A stretch of 64,000 nt of DNA from contig NZ_CP047026.1 in NCBI RefSeq assembly GCF_009796785.1, forward strand, positions 1,054,001 to 1,118,000. The letters run 5' to 3'. The stretch is from Polaribacter sp. L3A8. GTDB taxonomy: Bacteria; Bacteroidota; Bacteroidia; Flavobacteriales; Flavobacteriaceae. Below the pieces are notes generated by a model that saw only the letters and a list, made by a program, of their open reading frames with translations, ran no database searches and was not told the DNA's origin. Made by a program: the position numbers and the translations under genes. Below are positions 25,252 to 33,837 of this stretch, in pieces (position 1 is the stretch's first letter; each line of letters starts with the position of its first letter).

Positions 25252-26105
25252 TGAGTTTTATAGACAACATAAAATCACGGTATAATAGCGGAAATATTGT
25301 AGAAAAGTTAATCTACATAAACCTTGCTGTGTTTATATTTACGTTACTTATTTCTGTTTTTCAAGATCTGTATAAAGGACAAATTAATTGGGTTGTAGAG
25401 TGGTTTTCTTTAGATGATAACTTCTCTTCTCTGTTATATAAACCTTGGACACTTATTACTTATGGTTTTTTACATGCAGATTTTTTACACATCCTTTTAA
25501 ACTTAATCACCTTATATTTTATAGGTAACTTGTTTGTAGAATACTTTACAGAGAAACAATTAGTAACTTTTTACCTTTTAGGAACCTTTTTTGGAGGTCT
25601 CTTATTTATGGTTAGTTTAAATTATTTTCCGTTATTTCAAGGACAATCCTCAATGTTAGTTGGTGCTTCTGCCGGAATTTCAGCAATTTTTATAGGTATA
25701 ACAACGTACATGCCTAATTATCAACTTAAAGTACGTTTTATTGGTTTTGTAAAACTATGGCACTTTGCCGCCGTTTGGGTTGGTTTAGATATTTTAGCGT
25801 TATCTGGCGGAAATGCTGGAGGGCATTTTGCCCATTTAGGAGGCGCTTTATTTGGTTTTTTATATGTAAATCAGGTATCTAATAAAGAAATAAAACTTTG
25901 GGAACAAGTATCTACTATTTTTTCAACAAAAAAGAAACCGCTAAAAACTGTTTACAAATCAGCAAAGAAAACAACTAGTTCAACTAAAAACACTTCGTTA
26001 AACCAACAACAAATAGACAGTATTTTAGATAAAATAAGTAAATCTGGATATGATACTTTAACCAAAGAAGAAAAGGAGTTTTTATTTAAACAAGGAAGAA
26101 AATAA
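25251..26105 (+). CDS. Rhomboid-family intramembrane serine protease (second of a pair)
   Basis: 284 residues. Same fold as its neighbour: HADFLHILLNL, Ser140 in GASAGISAIF and His195 in GHFAHLGGAL. The C-terminal ~70 residues form a soluble, Lys/Ser/Thr-rich tail ending in LTKEEKEFLFKQ, absent from the first copy. Substrates unknown. Overlaps the first rhomboid by one base and is followed after 1 base by the EEP-family gene. Confidence 0.92.
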   Translation: MSFIDNIKSRYNSGNIVEKLIYINLAVFIFTLLISVFQDLYKGQINWVVEWFSLDDNFSSLLYKPWTLITYGFLHADFLHILLNLITLYFIGNLFVEYFTEKQLVTFYLLGTFFGGLLFMVSLNYFPLFQGQSSMLVGASAGISAIFIGITTYMPNYQLKVRFIGFVKLWHFAAVWVGLDILALSGGNAGGHFAHLGGALFGFLYVNQVSNKEIKLWEQVSTIFSTKKKPLKTVYKSAKKTTSSTKNTSLNQQQIDSILDKISKSGYDTLTKEEKEFLFKQGRK

Positions 26106-26106
26106 T

Positions 26107-27114
26107 ATGAAGAACTTATCCCCCATAAATAAGCTTTTATATATCATAAACTCAGTTTTGGCAACAATACTGTTGTTATCTTATGTACTTCATTTTATAT
26201 CTCCAGCTAGAATTCCGTTTTTTGCAGTTTTAAGTCTTTTTGTACCTTTTTTAATGATTTTGAATCTATTTTTTGGAATCTACTGGTTACTTAAACTAAA
26301 AAAACAGTTTCTTTTATCTATTACAGTTTTAATAATTGGTTGTTTTTTTTCAGCACCTTTTTATAAAATATCGGGTAATTCTTCTGCTTTTAACAATGAT
26401 TTAAAAGTAATGAGCTATAACGTAAAAAGTTTTGATCTTTTTCACAAAAAGAAAGAATCTAAAACGCCAGATGGTTATAAATTTATTGCATCTAAAGCCC
26501 CAGATGTTCTTGTTATACAAGAATATTATCATAGTAAAAAAAACAAATTAAATTATCCTCATAAATTTATAAAATATCGTCCTAATAGTAATAAATACGG
26601 AATGGCTATTTATTCTAAATATAAGATTATAAATACTGGTTCTTTAGACTTAAAAAGCGTGGGTAATAATATTATTTATGCTGATATTTTAAAAGAAAAA
26701 GACACCATTAGAATTTATAATATTCACTTAGAATCTTTAAGAATAAAACCTGAAGAAGAAAATTTTGGTGAAGAAAATTCAGAAAAATTAGTAGAAAGAA
26801 TTAGTAATTCTTTTAAAACACAAGCAACACAAACCGTAAAATTTTTGGCACACGAAAAACAATGGAAAGGAAAAAAGATAATTTGTGGCGATTTTAATAA
26901 CACTAGTTATTCATGGGTATATAATCAAATTTTAAAAGGCAAAAAAGATGCATATACAGCGTCTGGTAAAGGTTTTGGAAAAACATATAACTATTGGTTT
27001 CCTATGCGAATAGACTTTATTTTAACTGATGAAAATGCAATTATTAATCAATTTACAACCTTTACAGAAAAATATTCTGACCACTTCCCTATTCTTTCTA
27101 GAATTAACTGGTAA
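26107..27114 (+). CDS. Membrane-anchored endonuclease/exonuclease/phosphatase family protein
   Basis: 335 residues. Three hydrophobic helices in the first ~90 residues, then an EEP domain: MSYNVKSFD, QEYYHSKK, CGDFNNTSYSW, RIDFIL and YSDHFPI, which carry the metal and catalytic residues. EEP domains cleave phosphoester bonds in nucleic acids, lipids or sugars; membrane-anchored forms like this are common in Bacteroidota with unknown substrate. Last gene of the mutL run; a GGR-type gene converges on it 5 bases later. Confidence 0.88.
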   Translation: MKNLSPINKLLYIINSVLATILLLSYVLHFISPARIPFFAVLSLFVPFLMILNLFFGIYWLLKLKKQFLLSITVLIIGCFFSAPFYKISGNSSAFNNDLKVMSYNVKSFDLFHKKKESKTPDGYKFIASKAPDVLVIQEYYHSKKNKLNYPHKFIKYRPNSNKYGMAIYSKYKIINTGSLDLKSVGNNIIYADILKEKDTIRIYNIHLESLRIKPEEENFGEENSEKLVERISNSFKTQATQTVKFLAHEKQWKGKKIICGDFNNTSYSWVYNQILKGKKDAYTASGKGFGKTYNYWFPMRIDFILTDENAIINQFTTFTEKYSDHFPILSRINW

Positions 27115-27119
27115 GTTTA

Positions 27120-28289
27120 TTAATAACTTCTTTTTTCTATAATTTTATAAGTTTTGCTTTCTACTTTTTTCTTTAACAAATAGGCCATTGTTAAAAAGAA
27201 GCCTTTAAACTTTGCCACTCTTAAAGCATAATGACTAAATTTTAAAAGTCTACCAAATTCTTTTTTAAGATCCTCATCATATTTTTTTAAAGACAATTCA
27301 GAAAAATCATCATTTGTAAAACATCTTTTTATACTTTTTGCAGCAATAATACCAGACATCATTCCGGTACCTATACCTTCTTTATAAAAAGCATTTGCTA
27401 AACCAGCGGCATCTCCCACTAATAAAAATCGATTTCCAGAAGTTTTGTTGTTTCCAAAGTGAAATGGAATAGACCAACCTCTCCAATTACTCACTTTAGT
27501 AGCATGGTTAAATTTAGTTTTAACCTTTTTGTGGGTTTTTAAAATATACTGAATTTCATCCACTAAATTAATTCCATATTTTTTAATATGATCTGCACGC
27601 CCTCCCAAACTAATATTTACTTGTCCGTCGGATAAAGGAAAAACATAAAAAAATAACAACATTTTTTTATAAATCATCCGAACTTCTGCAGTGTTTCCAA
27701 TAGGTAAATCTTTTACATCTTTAAAATACACACTCACAAAAGTTGATGCATATTTTTTATCTGTTTTATTATGCGCCAATTTATTAGCAACAATAGATTT
27801 AGCTCCATCTGCCCCCACTACAAATTTAGACAGTATTTCTTTACCATTTTTTAATTTGATAAAAACACCATCTGATACCTCTTTAATCTCTTTAACTCCG
27901 CTTCCAAAATGTTGACTGGCATAAGTATCTGATAAATGACTTACCAAAAATTGATCAAAATCTATACGCTTTGCATACGATATAATCATGTCTCTATCAT
28001 CACTTTCTTTAAATTCTAGTTTAGAGCGATTGTTTAAGTGCAGACTAATTTTTTTGCTATGTATAAACTTTGGATGTTTTAAAAAACTAGCAAATAAATC
28101 ATCTCCCAAAAGTTTCATCGCCTTATAGGCGTATAAAATTAAACCATCTCCACAAGTTTTATCTCTAGGAAAAGTTGCTTTATCAATAATATAATGCGGA
28201 ATTTTTAGTTTTGACAATTCTATAGAAGTGGCTGTACCAGAAGGTCCTGCACCAATAATACAAACCGCTGTTTTTTCAATTTTATTCAT
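27120..28289 (-). CDS. Geranylgeranyl-reductase-type FAD-dependent oxidoreductase
   Basis: 389 residues. FAD-binding start VCIIGAGPSGTATSIEL, the CGDGL motif of the geranylgeranyl reductase group, VVGADGAKS, and the second FAD motif LVGDAAGLANAFYKEGIG. Such enzymes reduce isoprenoid double bonds or hydroxylate aromatic rings; the substrate (menaquinone side chain, lipid or other) cannot be told. A single gene, followed on the minus strand by nothing, preceded by a GNAT gene 53 bases away. Confidence 0.88.
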   Translation of the reverse strand: MNKIEKTAVCIIGAGPSGTATSIELSKLKIPHYIIDKATFPRDKTCGDGLILYAYKAMKLLGDDLFASFLKHPKFIHSKKISLHLNNRSKLEFKESDDRDMIISYAKRIDFDQFLVSHLSDTYASQHFGSGVKEIKEVSDGVFIKLKNGKEILSKFVVGADGAKSIVANKLAHNKTDKKYASTFVSVYFKDVKDLPIGNTAEVRMIYKKMLLFFYVFPLSDGQVNISLGGRADHIKKYGINLVDEIQYILKTHKKVKTKFNHATKVSNWRGWSIPFHFGNNKTSGNRFLLVGDAAGLANAFYKEGIGTGMMSGIIAAKSIKRCFTNDDFSELSLKKYDEDLKKEFGRLLKFSHYALRVAKFKGFFLTMAYLLKKKVESKTYKIIEKRSY

Positions 28290-28342
28290 AGTTATACAAA
28301 ATCAATATAAAAAATATTTTAAAGCTGCTTTACTTCTAAAGG

Positions 28343-28840
28343 CTATAATTTTAATCTGTATTTTGTTTCTAGTTGATTCTCATCATTCATAAATTTCTTA
28401 ACAACCTTAAACCCATTGTTTTCTAATATTTTTACAGATCCTATATTTTGATCAACAACATAAGCAATAATTTTTATCATTTTTAAATGCTTACAAAAAG
28501 AGATTAATCCTTTACAAACTTCTGCTCCGTACCCTAAATTCCAAAATTTCTCTATAAACCGATACCCTATTTCATCATCTAAATTGTCTTTTACCAAGGC
28601 AACTGTTCCTATAAATTTATCGTCAGATTTTCTTTGGATAGCGTAAATCCAAAAATCATTTTTAGGTTTACTATAATTAGAAATTAATGCTCTTAGTTCT
28701 TCTTTATTTTCATTTAAGTTTTTTACAACTCCTGTTGCATATTTTAAAACAAGAGGATTACTTTCTAATCTATGAAATGCATTTAAATCTTCAAAAAGAA
28801 GTCTTCTAACAATTAGTCTTTCGGTTTCAAAAATCATCAA
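28343..28840 (-). CDS. GNAT-family N-acetyltransferase (RimJ/RimL type)
   Basis: 165 residues. ETERLIVRRLLFEDLNAF start, an acetyl-CoA-binding GYRFIEKFWNLGYGAE segment, and NIGSVKILENNGFKVVKKF near the end, typical of the group that acetylates ribosomal proteins or antibiotics. Substrate unknown. Divergent from mtaB. Confidence 0.9.
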   Translation of the reverse strand: MMIFETERLIVRRLLFEDLNAFHRLESNPLVLKYATGVVKNLNENKEELRALISNYSKPKNDFWIYAIQRKSDDKFIGTVALVKDNLDDEIGYRFIEKFWNLGYGAEVCKGLISFCKHLKMIKIIAYVVDQNIGSVKILENNGFKVVKKFMNDENQLETKYRLKL

Positions 28841-28848
28841 TAATATTG

Positions 28849-28856
28849 TAAATTTG
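28849..28856 (+). promoter_or_regulatory. -7 box TAAATTTG for mtaB
   Basis: Exact TAnnTTTG match 20 bases before the mtaB ATG in the short divergent gap. Confidence 0.5.
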
Positions 28857-28876
28857 CAATCCTTAAATGTACAAGA

Positions 28877-30211
28877 ATGAATGCAGATAAAAAAGTAGCT
28901 TTTTACACTTTAGGATGTAAACTGAATTTTTCGGAAACATCTACCATTGCTCGTAATTTTGTGAGTGAAGGTTTTGAACGTGTAGATTTTGAAGAAGCAG
29001 CAGATGTTTATGTTATAAATACCTGTTCTGTTACAGATAATGCAGATAAACGCTTTAAAACGATTGTAAAAAATGCTTTAAAGAAAAATGATGATGCTTT
29101 TTTAATTGCTGTTGGTTGTTATGCTCAATTAAAACCAGAAGAATTAGCTGCTGTAGATGGAGTAGATTTAGTTTTAGGTGCTACAGAGAAGTTTAATGTT
29201 ACCAGTTATATAAACGATTTAACAAAGAATAATGTTGGTGAGGTGCACTCTTGTGAAATTTCTGATGCCGATTTTTATGTAGGTTCTTACTCTATTGGAG
29301 ATAGAACTCGTGCATTTTTAAAAGTACAAGATGGTTGCGATTATAAATGTACTTACTGTACAATACCTTTAGCACGTGGAATTTCTAGAAGTGATACTTT
29401 AGAAAACGTAATTGAAAATGCCAAAGAAATTTCATCAAAAGGAATTAAAGAAATTGTTTTAACCGGTGTTAATATTGGCGATTACGGTAAAGGTGAATTT
29501 GGTAATAAAAAACACGAACATACTTTTTTAGAGTTGGTAAAAGAATTAGATAACGTAGACGGTATTCATCGTTTGCGAATTTCATCTATAGAACCTAATT
29601 TATTAAAAGACGAAACCATTGATTTTGTATCAAAATCTACTTCTTTTGTTCCGCATTTTCATATTCCTTTACAATCTGGTAGTGATGAATTATTAAAGAA
29701 AATGAAACGTAGGTATTTAACCAATACGTATACAAATAGAGTTACTAGAATTAAAGAAGTAATGCCAAATGCTTGTATTGGTGTAGATGTTATTGTTGGT
29801 TTTCCTGGTGAAACAGATGCGTTATTCTTAGAAACTTATAATTATTTAAACGAAATGGATATTTCGTATTTACATGTTTTTACGTATTCTGAAAGACCAA
29901 ATACAGAAGCGGTACATTTAGATGGTGTAATACCTAAAAAAGTACGTGCAAAGCGCAGTAAAATGTTACGTGGTTTGTCTGCAAAGAAAAGACGTTCTTT
30001 TTATGAAAGCCAAATAGGTAATACAGTTACTGCTTTATTTGAAAACGAAAATAAAGAAGGTTTTATACACGGTTTTACAGAAAACTACGTTAAGGTTAAA
30101 ACACCTTGGAATCCGGAATTAGTAAATACCCTACATGCTATAACACTTACTAAAATTGATGAAGATGGTTTGGTAAGATTTAATTTTGAAAAGAATAAAG
30201 TTACAGCATAA
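28877..30211 (+). CDS. mtaB: tRNA t6A37 methylthiotransferase
   Basis: 444 residues. Radical-SAM enzyme that adds a methylthio group to t6A37 in tRNAs reading ANN codons. N-terminal UPF0004 domain with CKLNFSE, TCSVTDNADK and VGCYAQL cysteines; radical-SAM site CDYKCTYC (C154, C158, C161); C-terminal TRAM-type domain. MtaB is preferred to MiaB because of the TLGCKLN start and KVQDGCDYKCTYCTIPLARG wording usual for MtaB. An alpha/beta hydrolase follows after 20 bases. Confidence 0.92.
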   Translation: MNADKKVAFYTLGCKLNFSETSTIARNFVSEGFERVDFEEAADVYVINTCSVTDNADKRFKTIVKNALKKNDDAFLIAVGCYAQLKPEELAAVDGVDLVLGATEKFNVTSYINDLTKNNVGEVHSCEISDADFYVGSYSIGDRTRAFLKVQDGCDYKCTYCTIPLARGISRSDTLENVIENAKEISSKGIKEIVLTGVNIGDYGKGEFGNKKHEHTFLELVKELDNVDGIHRLRISSIEPNLLKDETIDFVSKSTSFVPHFHIPLQSGSDELLKKMKRRYLTNTYTNRVTRIKEVMPNACIGVDVIVGFPGETDALFLETYNYLNEMDISYLHVFTYSERPNTEAVHLDGVIPKKVRAKRSKMLRGLSAKKRRSFYESQIGNTVTALFENENKEGFIHGFTENYVKVKTPWNPELVNTLHAITLTKIDEDGLVRFNFEKNKVTA

Positions 30212-30231
30212 AAATTGCTAAAAAAAACGAC

Positions 30232-30891
30232 ATGAAAAAGATTGCTATATACTTGGTACCAGGTTTAGCAGCTGGTCCAGAAATTTTTGAAAACCTAGAA
30301 TTATCCGAAGATAAATATGATATTCATTATTTAAAATGGATAACGCCCATTGCAATAGAAGAAACTATTGCAAATTATGCCATGAGAATGAGCGAAGAAG
30401 TTAAAGCGGAAAACCCTGTTTTAATTGGTGTTTCTTTTGGGGGAATTATGGTACAAGAAATGAGTAAATATCTAAAAACAAAAAAAGTTATTATCATTTC
30501 TAGTGTTAAACATCACGAAGAGCTTCCAAAAAGATATCAATTTGTAAAGTTTACAAAAGCGTACAAATTATTTCCAACAAAAGTGGTTTCTAACTTTGAA
30601 GATTATGCCCAATATTTTTTAGGAAAATCCTTAAAAAAAAGAGCTGACATTTATAAAAAATATCTTTCTGTTAGAAGTAAATTATACTTAAATTGGTCTA
30701 TTAGTAATGTTGTTCAATGGCAACAAACGGCACAAAATTTAAATATTACGCATATTCATGGAACCGATGACCATGTATTTCCTATAAAAAACATCGATAA
30801 TTGCATAAAAATTGAAGGTGGTAGCCATGTTATGATTATCACTAAAGCAAAAAGAATATCTAAAATTATTGACACTCTTTTAAGTTGTTAA
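30232..30891 (+). CDS. Alpha/beta-hydrolase fold protein
   Basis: 219 residues. Begins YLVPGLAAGPEIFENL (oxyanion strand), nucleophile elbow GVSFGGIMVQ with the Ser, then HGTDDHVFP with the acid Asp and GGSHVMI with the His, so the triad looks complete. Substrate unknown. Follows mtaB closely. Confidence 0.88.
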   Translation: MKKIAIYLVPGLAAGPEIFENLELSEDKYDIHYLKWITPIAIEETIANYAMRMSEEVKAENPVLIGVSFGGIMVQEMSKYLKTKKVIIISSVKHHEELPKRYQFVKFTKAYKLFPTKVVSNFEDYAQYFLGKSLKKRADIYKKYLSVRSKLYLNWSISNVVQWQQTAQNLNITHIHGTDDHVFPIKNIDNCIKIEGGSHVMIITKAKRISKIIDTLLSC

Positions 30892-30936
30892 ACCTAGTGT
30901 CTTTTCTTATTTTTAAAACAAAAAAATTATAATCTT

Positions 30937-31839
30937 ATGAGTAAATCATTTCGTTTCATTTCATTACTTAGCGTATTAATAGTAACTTTTTTATTTTTTA
31001 ATGCCATCAATAAAAATGAAACAGACCCAGAAACAAGTACGTCAAAAACATATAAAATAAAAGCTTTAAAGCTACCAACTAATTTAAATCTTGCAGGAGA
31101 AAGAGTGCCTTTAGAAATACCTGATGTTAAAGAAAGAATGGAAAGAGAATTGTTAGTAAATACGTATTGGCAATCTAATGGGTTATTACTTATAAAAAGA
31201 GCTAATAAGTACTTTCCTGTTTTAGAACCTTTACTTAAAAAATATGGTTTACCAGACGATTTTAAATTTTTAGCGTTGGCAGAAAGTGCTTTTATAGATG
31301 AAACTTCTTCTGCAGGTGCAGCAGGTATGTGGCATTTTATGAAAGCTACAGGTAAAGAATATGGTTTAGAAATTAATAGCAATGTAGACGAACGTTATAA
31401 TATAGAAAAATCTACTAAAGTTGCTGCCGAGTATTTAATAAAATCTAAAGAGCGTTTTAACTCTTGGACCTTAGCTGCAGCTTCTTATAATGCAGGTAAC
31501 TATGGCGTTAGTAAAAGGCTAGAAACCCAAGAAGTAGATAATTATTATGATGCTAAATTACCTAATGAAACAGAAAGATATGTTTTAAGAATTATTGCCT
31601 TAAAGGAAGTAATTTCTAACCCTAAAAAGTATGGTTTTGTGTTTGAGAATGAAGACTTATATACTTTAGAAAAAACGAGAACGATTAAAGTGGATACTGC
31701 TATTTCTAATATTACTCATTTTGCTAAAAAATTCGGGATGAATTATAAAGAATTCAAAATTCATAACCCTTGGTTAAGAGAAAATAACCTGAATAATAAA
31801 AGTAGAAAAGTATACGAAATTAAAATACCGGTGAACTAA
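30937..31839 (+). CDS. Lytic transglycosylase, SLT domain
   Basis: 300 residues. N-terminal signal/anchor helix (LLSVLIVTFLFFNAI), then an SLT lysozyme-like domain: LKFLALAESAF type start with catalytic Glu116, SSAGAAGMWHFMKATGKEYG and AAASYNAGNYGV, the MltD-type signature. It cleaves peptidoglycan glycan strands to anhydro-muropeptides in the periplasm. The last ~50 residues (THFAKKFGMNYKEFKIHNPW) may be a degenerate LysM. A separate unit from the hydrolase. Confidence 0.92.
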   Translation: MSKSFRFISLLSVLIVTFLFFNAINKNETDPETSTSKTYKIKALKLPTNLNLAGERVPLEIPDVKERMERELLVNTYWQSNGLLLIKRANKYFPVLEPLLKKYGLPDDFKFLALAESAFIDETSSAGAAGMWHFMKATGKEYGLEINSNVDERYNIEKSTKVAAEYLIKSKERFNSWTLAAASYNAGNYGVSKRLETQEVDNYYDAKLPNETERYVLRIIALKEVISNPKKYGFVFENEDLYTLEKTRTIKVDTAISNITHFAKKFGMNYKEFKIHNPWLRENNLNNKSRKVYEIKIPVN

Positions 31840-31847
31840 GAATACTA

Positions 31848-32045
31848 TTATTCAATAATATTTTTAATTCTGCCTACCAACCCAGATTCTAACTGAACTT
31901 TAATTCCATACGGATGGTTTTGAGATTTAGTTAGAATTTTTGCTATAACACCTTCTGTTAATTCTCCACTTCTTTGATGCGGTTTTTGCACAATTTCTAC
32001 AAATAAACCAATCTCAACATTCTTTCTTTGCCTTCCGTCTATCAT
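31848..32045 (-). CDS. ywbE: YwbE-family small protein
   Basis: 65 residues: DGRQRKNVEIGLFVEIVQK, TEGVIAKILTKSQNHPYGIK and GRIKNI match the YwbE/DUF2196 family. Small basic SH3-like protein; function not established. Convergent with the transglycosylase and upstream of nothing on the minus strand but a csp terminator. Confidence 0.85.
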   Translation of the reverse strand: MIDGRQRKNVEIGLFVEIVQKPHQRSGELTEGVIAKILTKSQNHPYGIKVQLESGLVGRIKNIIE

Positions 32046-32071
32046 AACTAATATTTTAAAGTACTAAAATA

Positions 32072-32104
32072 AAAAAAGCCTATCAAAATTGATAGGCTTT
32101 TAAA
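32072..32104 (-). terminator. Terminator of the first csp gene
   Basis: AAAAGCCTATC pairs with GATAGGCTTTT; near copy of the terminator at 32524-32558. Confidence 0.8.
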
Positions 32105-32132
32105 TAAAAATTTAACTAGTAATAAATATATA

Positions 32133-32324
32133 TTATAATACTCTTACGTTTACTGCGTTTAATCCTTTTTTACCATCTTGTAAGTCAAACTCAACCTCAT
32201 CGTTTTCACGAATTTCGTCGATTAATCCTGACACATGTACAAAATGTTCTTTGTTTGATCCTTCTTCAGTGATAAATCCAAATCCTTTAGATTCGTTGAA
32301 AAATTTTACGGTACCTTTATTCAT
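32133..32324 (-). CDS. Cold-shock protein, CspA family (copy 1)
   Basis: 63 residues, one cold-shock domain. RNP1 KGFGFI and RNP2 HFVHVS mark the nucleic-acid surface; starts MNKGTVKFFNESKGFGFI. Single-strand RNA/DNA chaperone. Nearly identical to the product of 32587-32778. The transcript has a leader of about 45 bases or more with a GTTGTTA/TAACAAC hairpin just before the start, shared by both copies. Confidence 0.95.
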   Translation of the reverse strand: MNKGTVKFFNESKGFGFITEEGSNKEHFVHVSGLIDEIRENDEVEFDLQDGKKGLNAVNVRVL

Positions 32325-32339
32325 AATAAAATTTATTGT

Positions 32340-32363
32340 GTTGTTAATTTAATTACTAACAAC
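32340..32363 (-). promoter_or_regulatory. 5' leader hairpin of csp copy 1
   Basis: GTTGTTA and TAACAAC (7 bp) with a 10-base loop, ending about 15 bases upstream of the ATG. The same stem with a changed loop stands before copy 2. Confidence 0.5.
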
Positions 32364-32376
32364 ATTTATTGAGTTG

Positions 32377-32384
32377 CAAATGTA
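32377..32384 (-). promoter_or_regulatory. -7 box TACATTTG for csp copy 1
   Basis: Exact TAnnTTTG match on the minus strand, about 53 bases before the start codon, leaving room for the leader hairpin. Confidence 0.5.
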
Positions 32385-32523
32385 ATACCAATAGTTGAAT
32401 AATAAAATAAAATATTGTATAAATATATTTTTATAAAAATAAATTAAAATTAGAAATGTAAACAGCTTTAAAACAGACGAAAAATTTTTCGATAAACAAC
32501 TATAAAAAAAACACTTAAAAAAT

Positions 32524-32558
32524 AAAAAAGCCTATCAAAAAAAATTGATAGGCTTTTA
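32524..32558 (-). terminator. Terminator of the second csp gene
   Basis: AAAAGCCTATC and GATAGGCTTTT, the same stem as after copy 1 with a longer A-rich loop. Confidence 0.8.
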
Positions 32559-32586
32559 GATAAAAAATTAACTAGTAATAAATATA

Positions 32587-32778
32587 TTATAATACTCTTA
32601 CGTTTACTGCGTTTAATCCTTTTCTTCCATCTTGTAAGTCAAATTCAACTTCATCGTTTTCACGAATTTCATCGATTAATCCTGAGACATGTACAAAATG
32701 TTCTGTGTTGTTTCCTTCTTCAGTGATAAATCCAAATCCTTTAGATTCATTGAAAAATTTTACGGTACCTTTAGTCAT
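32587..32778 (-). CDS. Cold-shock protein, CspA family (copy 2)
   Basis: 63 residues (MTKGTVKFFNESKGFGFI), differing from copy 1 at only a few positions such as NNTEH for SNKEH. The frame is open 13 codons further upstream, but the ATG at 32778 was chosen because it matches copy 1 and leaves the leader hairpin (32795-32818) untranslated. The whole transcription unit, from leader to terminator, is duplicated next to copy 1. Confidence 0.95.
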   Translation of the reverse strand: MTKGTVKFFNESKGFGFITEEGNNTEHFVHVSGLIDEIRENDEVEFDLQDGRKGLNAVNVRVL

Positions 32779-32794
32779 AATAAAAAAATATTGT

Positions 32795-32818
32795 GTTGTT
32801 AAATTCATTCCTAACAAC
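32795..32818 (-). promoter_or_regulatory. 5' leader hairpin of csp copy 2
   Basis: GTTGTTA (32795-32801 on plus) and TAACAAC (32812-32818), as in copy 1. The loop differs but the stem is unchanged. Confidence 0.5.
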
Positions 32819-32832
32819 GTTAATTGAATTGC

Positions 32833-32840
32833 AAAGATAA
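32833..32840 (-). promoter_or_regulatory. -7 box TATCTTTG for csp copy 2
   Basis: Exact TAnnTTTG match on the minus strand, about 55 bases before the start codon. Confidence 0.5.
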
Positions 32841-32895
32841 TGCCAATAATTTAAAAATGAAATAAAATTGTTGTTTTCCTTAAAAAAAACACAAT

Positions 32896-33837
32896 TTAAA
32901 CACTCATAATTCCTTTTTTAATTGAATCAAATTCTTCAATAATCTCTTTTATGATTTCTTTAGCCGATTTTATTTTATTAATTACCCCTGCAATTTGTCC
33001 AATTTCTAACTCTCCTTCTTCTAAATCTCCTTCAAACATTCCTTTTTTAGCACGAGCTCTGCCTAACAATTCCTTTATTTGTTCTGTTGATGGATTGTGT
33101 TTATATAACTCTTGTACTGCATTGTAAAACTTATTTTTTACCAATCTTACAGGCGCTAACTCTTTTAAAGTTACTTGCGTATCACCGTCTTTAACATCAA
33201 TAATGGTGTTTTTAAAATTAATATGCGCAGAAGATTCTTCTGATGCAGCAAACCTACTTCCTATTTGTACTCCATCTGCACCCAGCACCATGGCAGCTAA
33301 CATTCCACGTCCTGTTCCAATTCCGCCAGCAGCAATTACGGGGATTTTAACCTGCTCTTTAACCATTGGTATTAATGTAAACGTGGTTGTTTCTTCCCTC
33401 CCATTATGTCCACCAGCTTCAAAACCTTCACAAACAACAGCATCCACACCAGCAGATTCCGCCTTTAAAGCAAACTTAACAGAACTTACTACATGTACTA
33501 CCGTAATTCCTTTTTCTTTTAAAAAAATCGTCCAAGTTTTAGGATTTCCTGCAGAAGTAAAAACAATTTTAACGCCTTCTTCAATAATAATATCCATTAA
33601 TTTTTCAATATCAGGATATAACATAGGTACATTAACCCCAAAAGGTTTATCGGTTGCTTTTTTACATTTCTGAATGTGTTCTCTTAAAACATCGGGATAC
33701 ATAGATCCTGCACCAATTAAGCCCAAACCACCAGCATTAGAAACGGCAGATGCTAATTTCCATCCAGAAACCCAAATCATACCTCCTTGAACAATTGGAA
33801 ACTCAATATTAAATAATTCTGTAATTTTATTTCCCAT
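32896..33837 (-). CDS. Nitronate monooxygenase / FabK-like FMN enzyme
   Basis: 313 residues. TIM-barrel flavoprotein: FPIVQGGMIWVSGWKLASAV start, VDAVVCEGFEAGGHNG and PVIAAGGIGTGRGMLAAMVL (FMN phosphate loop), GADGVQIGSRFAASEES. The family includes nitronate monooxygenases (2-nitropropane dioxygenase) and the enoyl-ACP reductase FabK; the EAGGH motif fits both. Its start shares a base with the stop of the T9SS subtilisin gene (TAATG), so the two are coupled. Confidence 0.88.
   Translation of the reverse strand: MGNKITELFNIEFPIVQGGMIWVSGWKLASAVSNAGGLGLIGAGSMYPDVLREHIQKCKKATDKPFGVNVPMLYPDIEKLMDIIIEEGVKIVFTSAGNPKTWTIFLKEKGITVVHVVSSVKFALKAESAGVDAVVCEGFEAGGHNGREETTTFTLIPMVKEQVKIPVIAAGGIGTGRGMLAAMVLGADGVQIGSRFAASEESSAHINFKNTIIDVKDGDTQVTLKELAPVRLVKNKFYNAVQELYKHNPSTEQIKELLGRARAKKGMFEGDLEEGELEIGQIAGVINKIKSAKEIIKEIIEEFDSIKKGIMSV

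Noticed and set aside
30927..31382. 151-codon minus-strand frame across the transglycosylase gene
   Set aside because: Antisense shadow; the sense frame has a catalytic SLT domain.
33203..33673. 156-codon plus-strand frame in the nitronate monooxygenase gene
   Set aside because: Antisense shadow caused by codon bias of the real gene.
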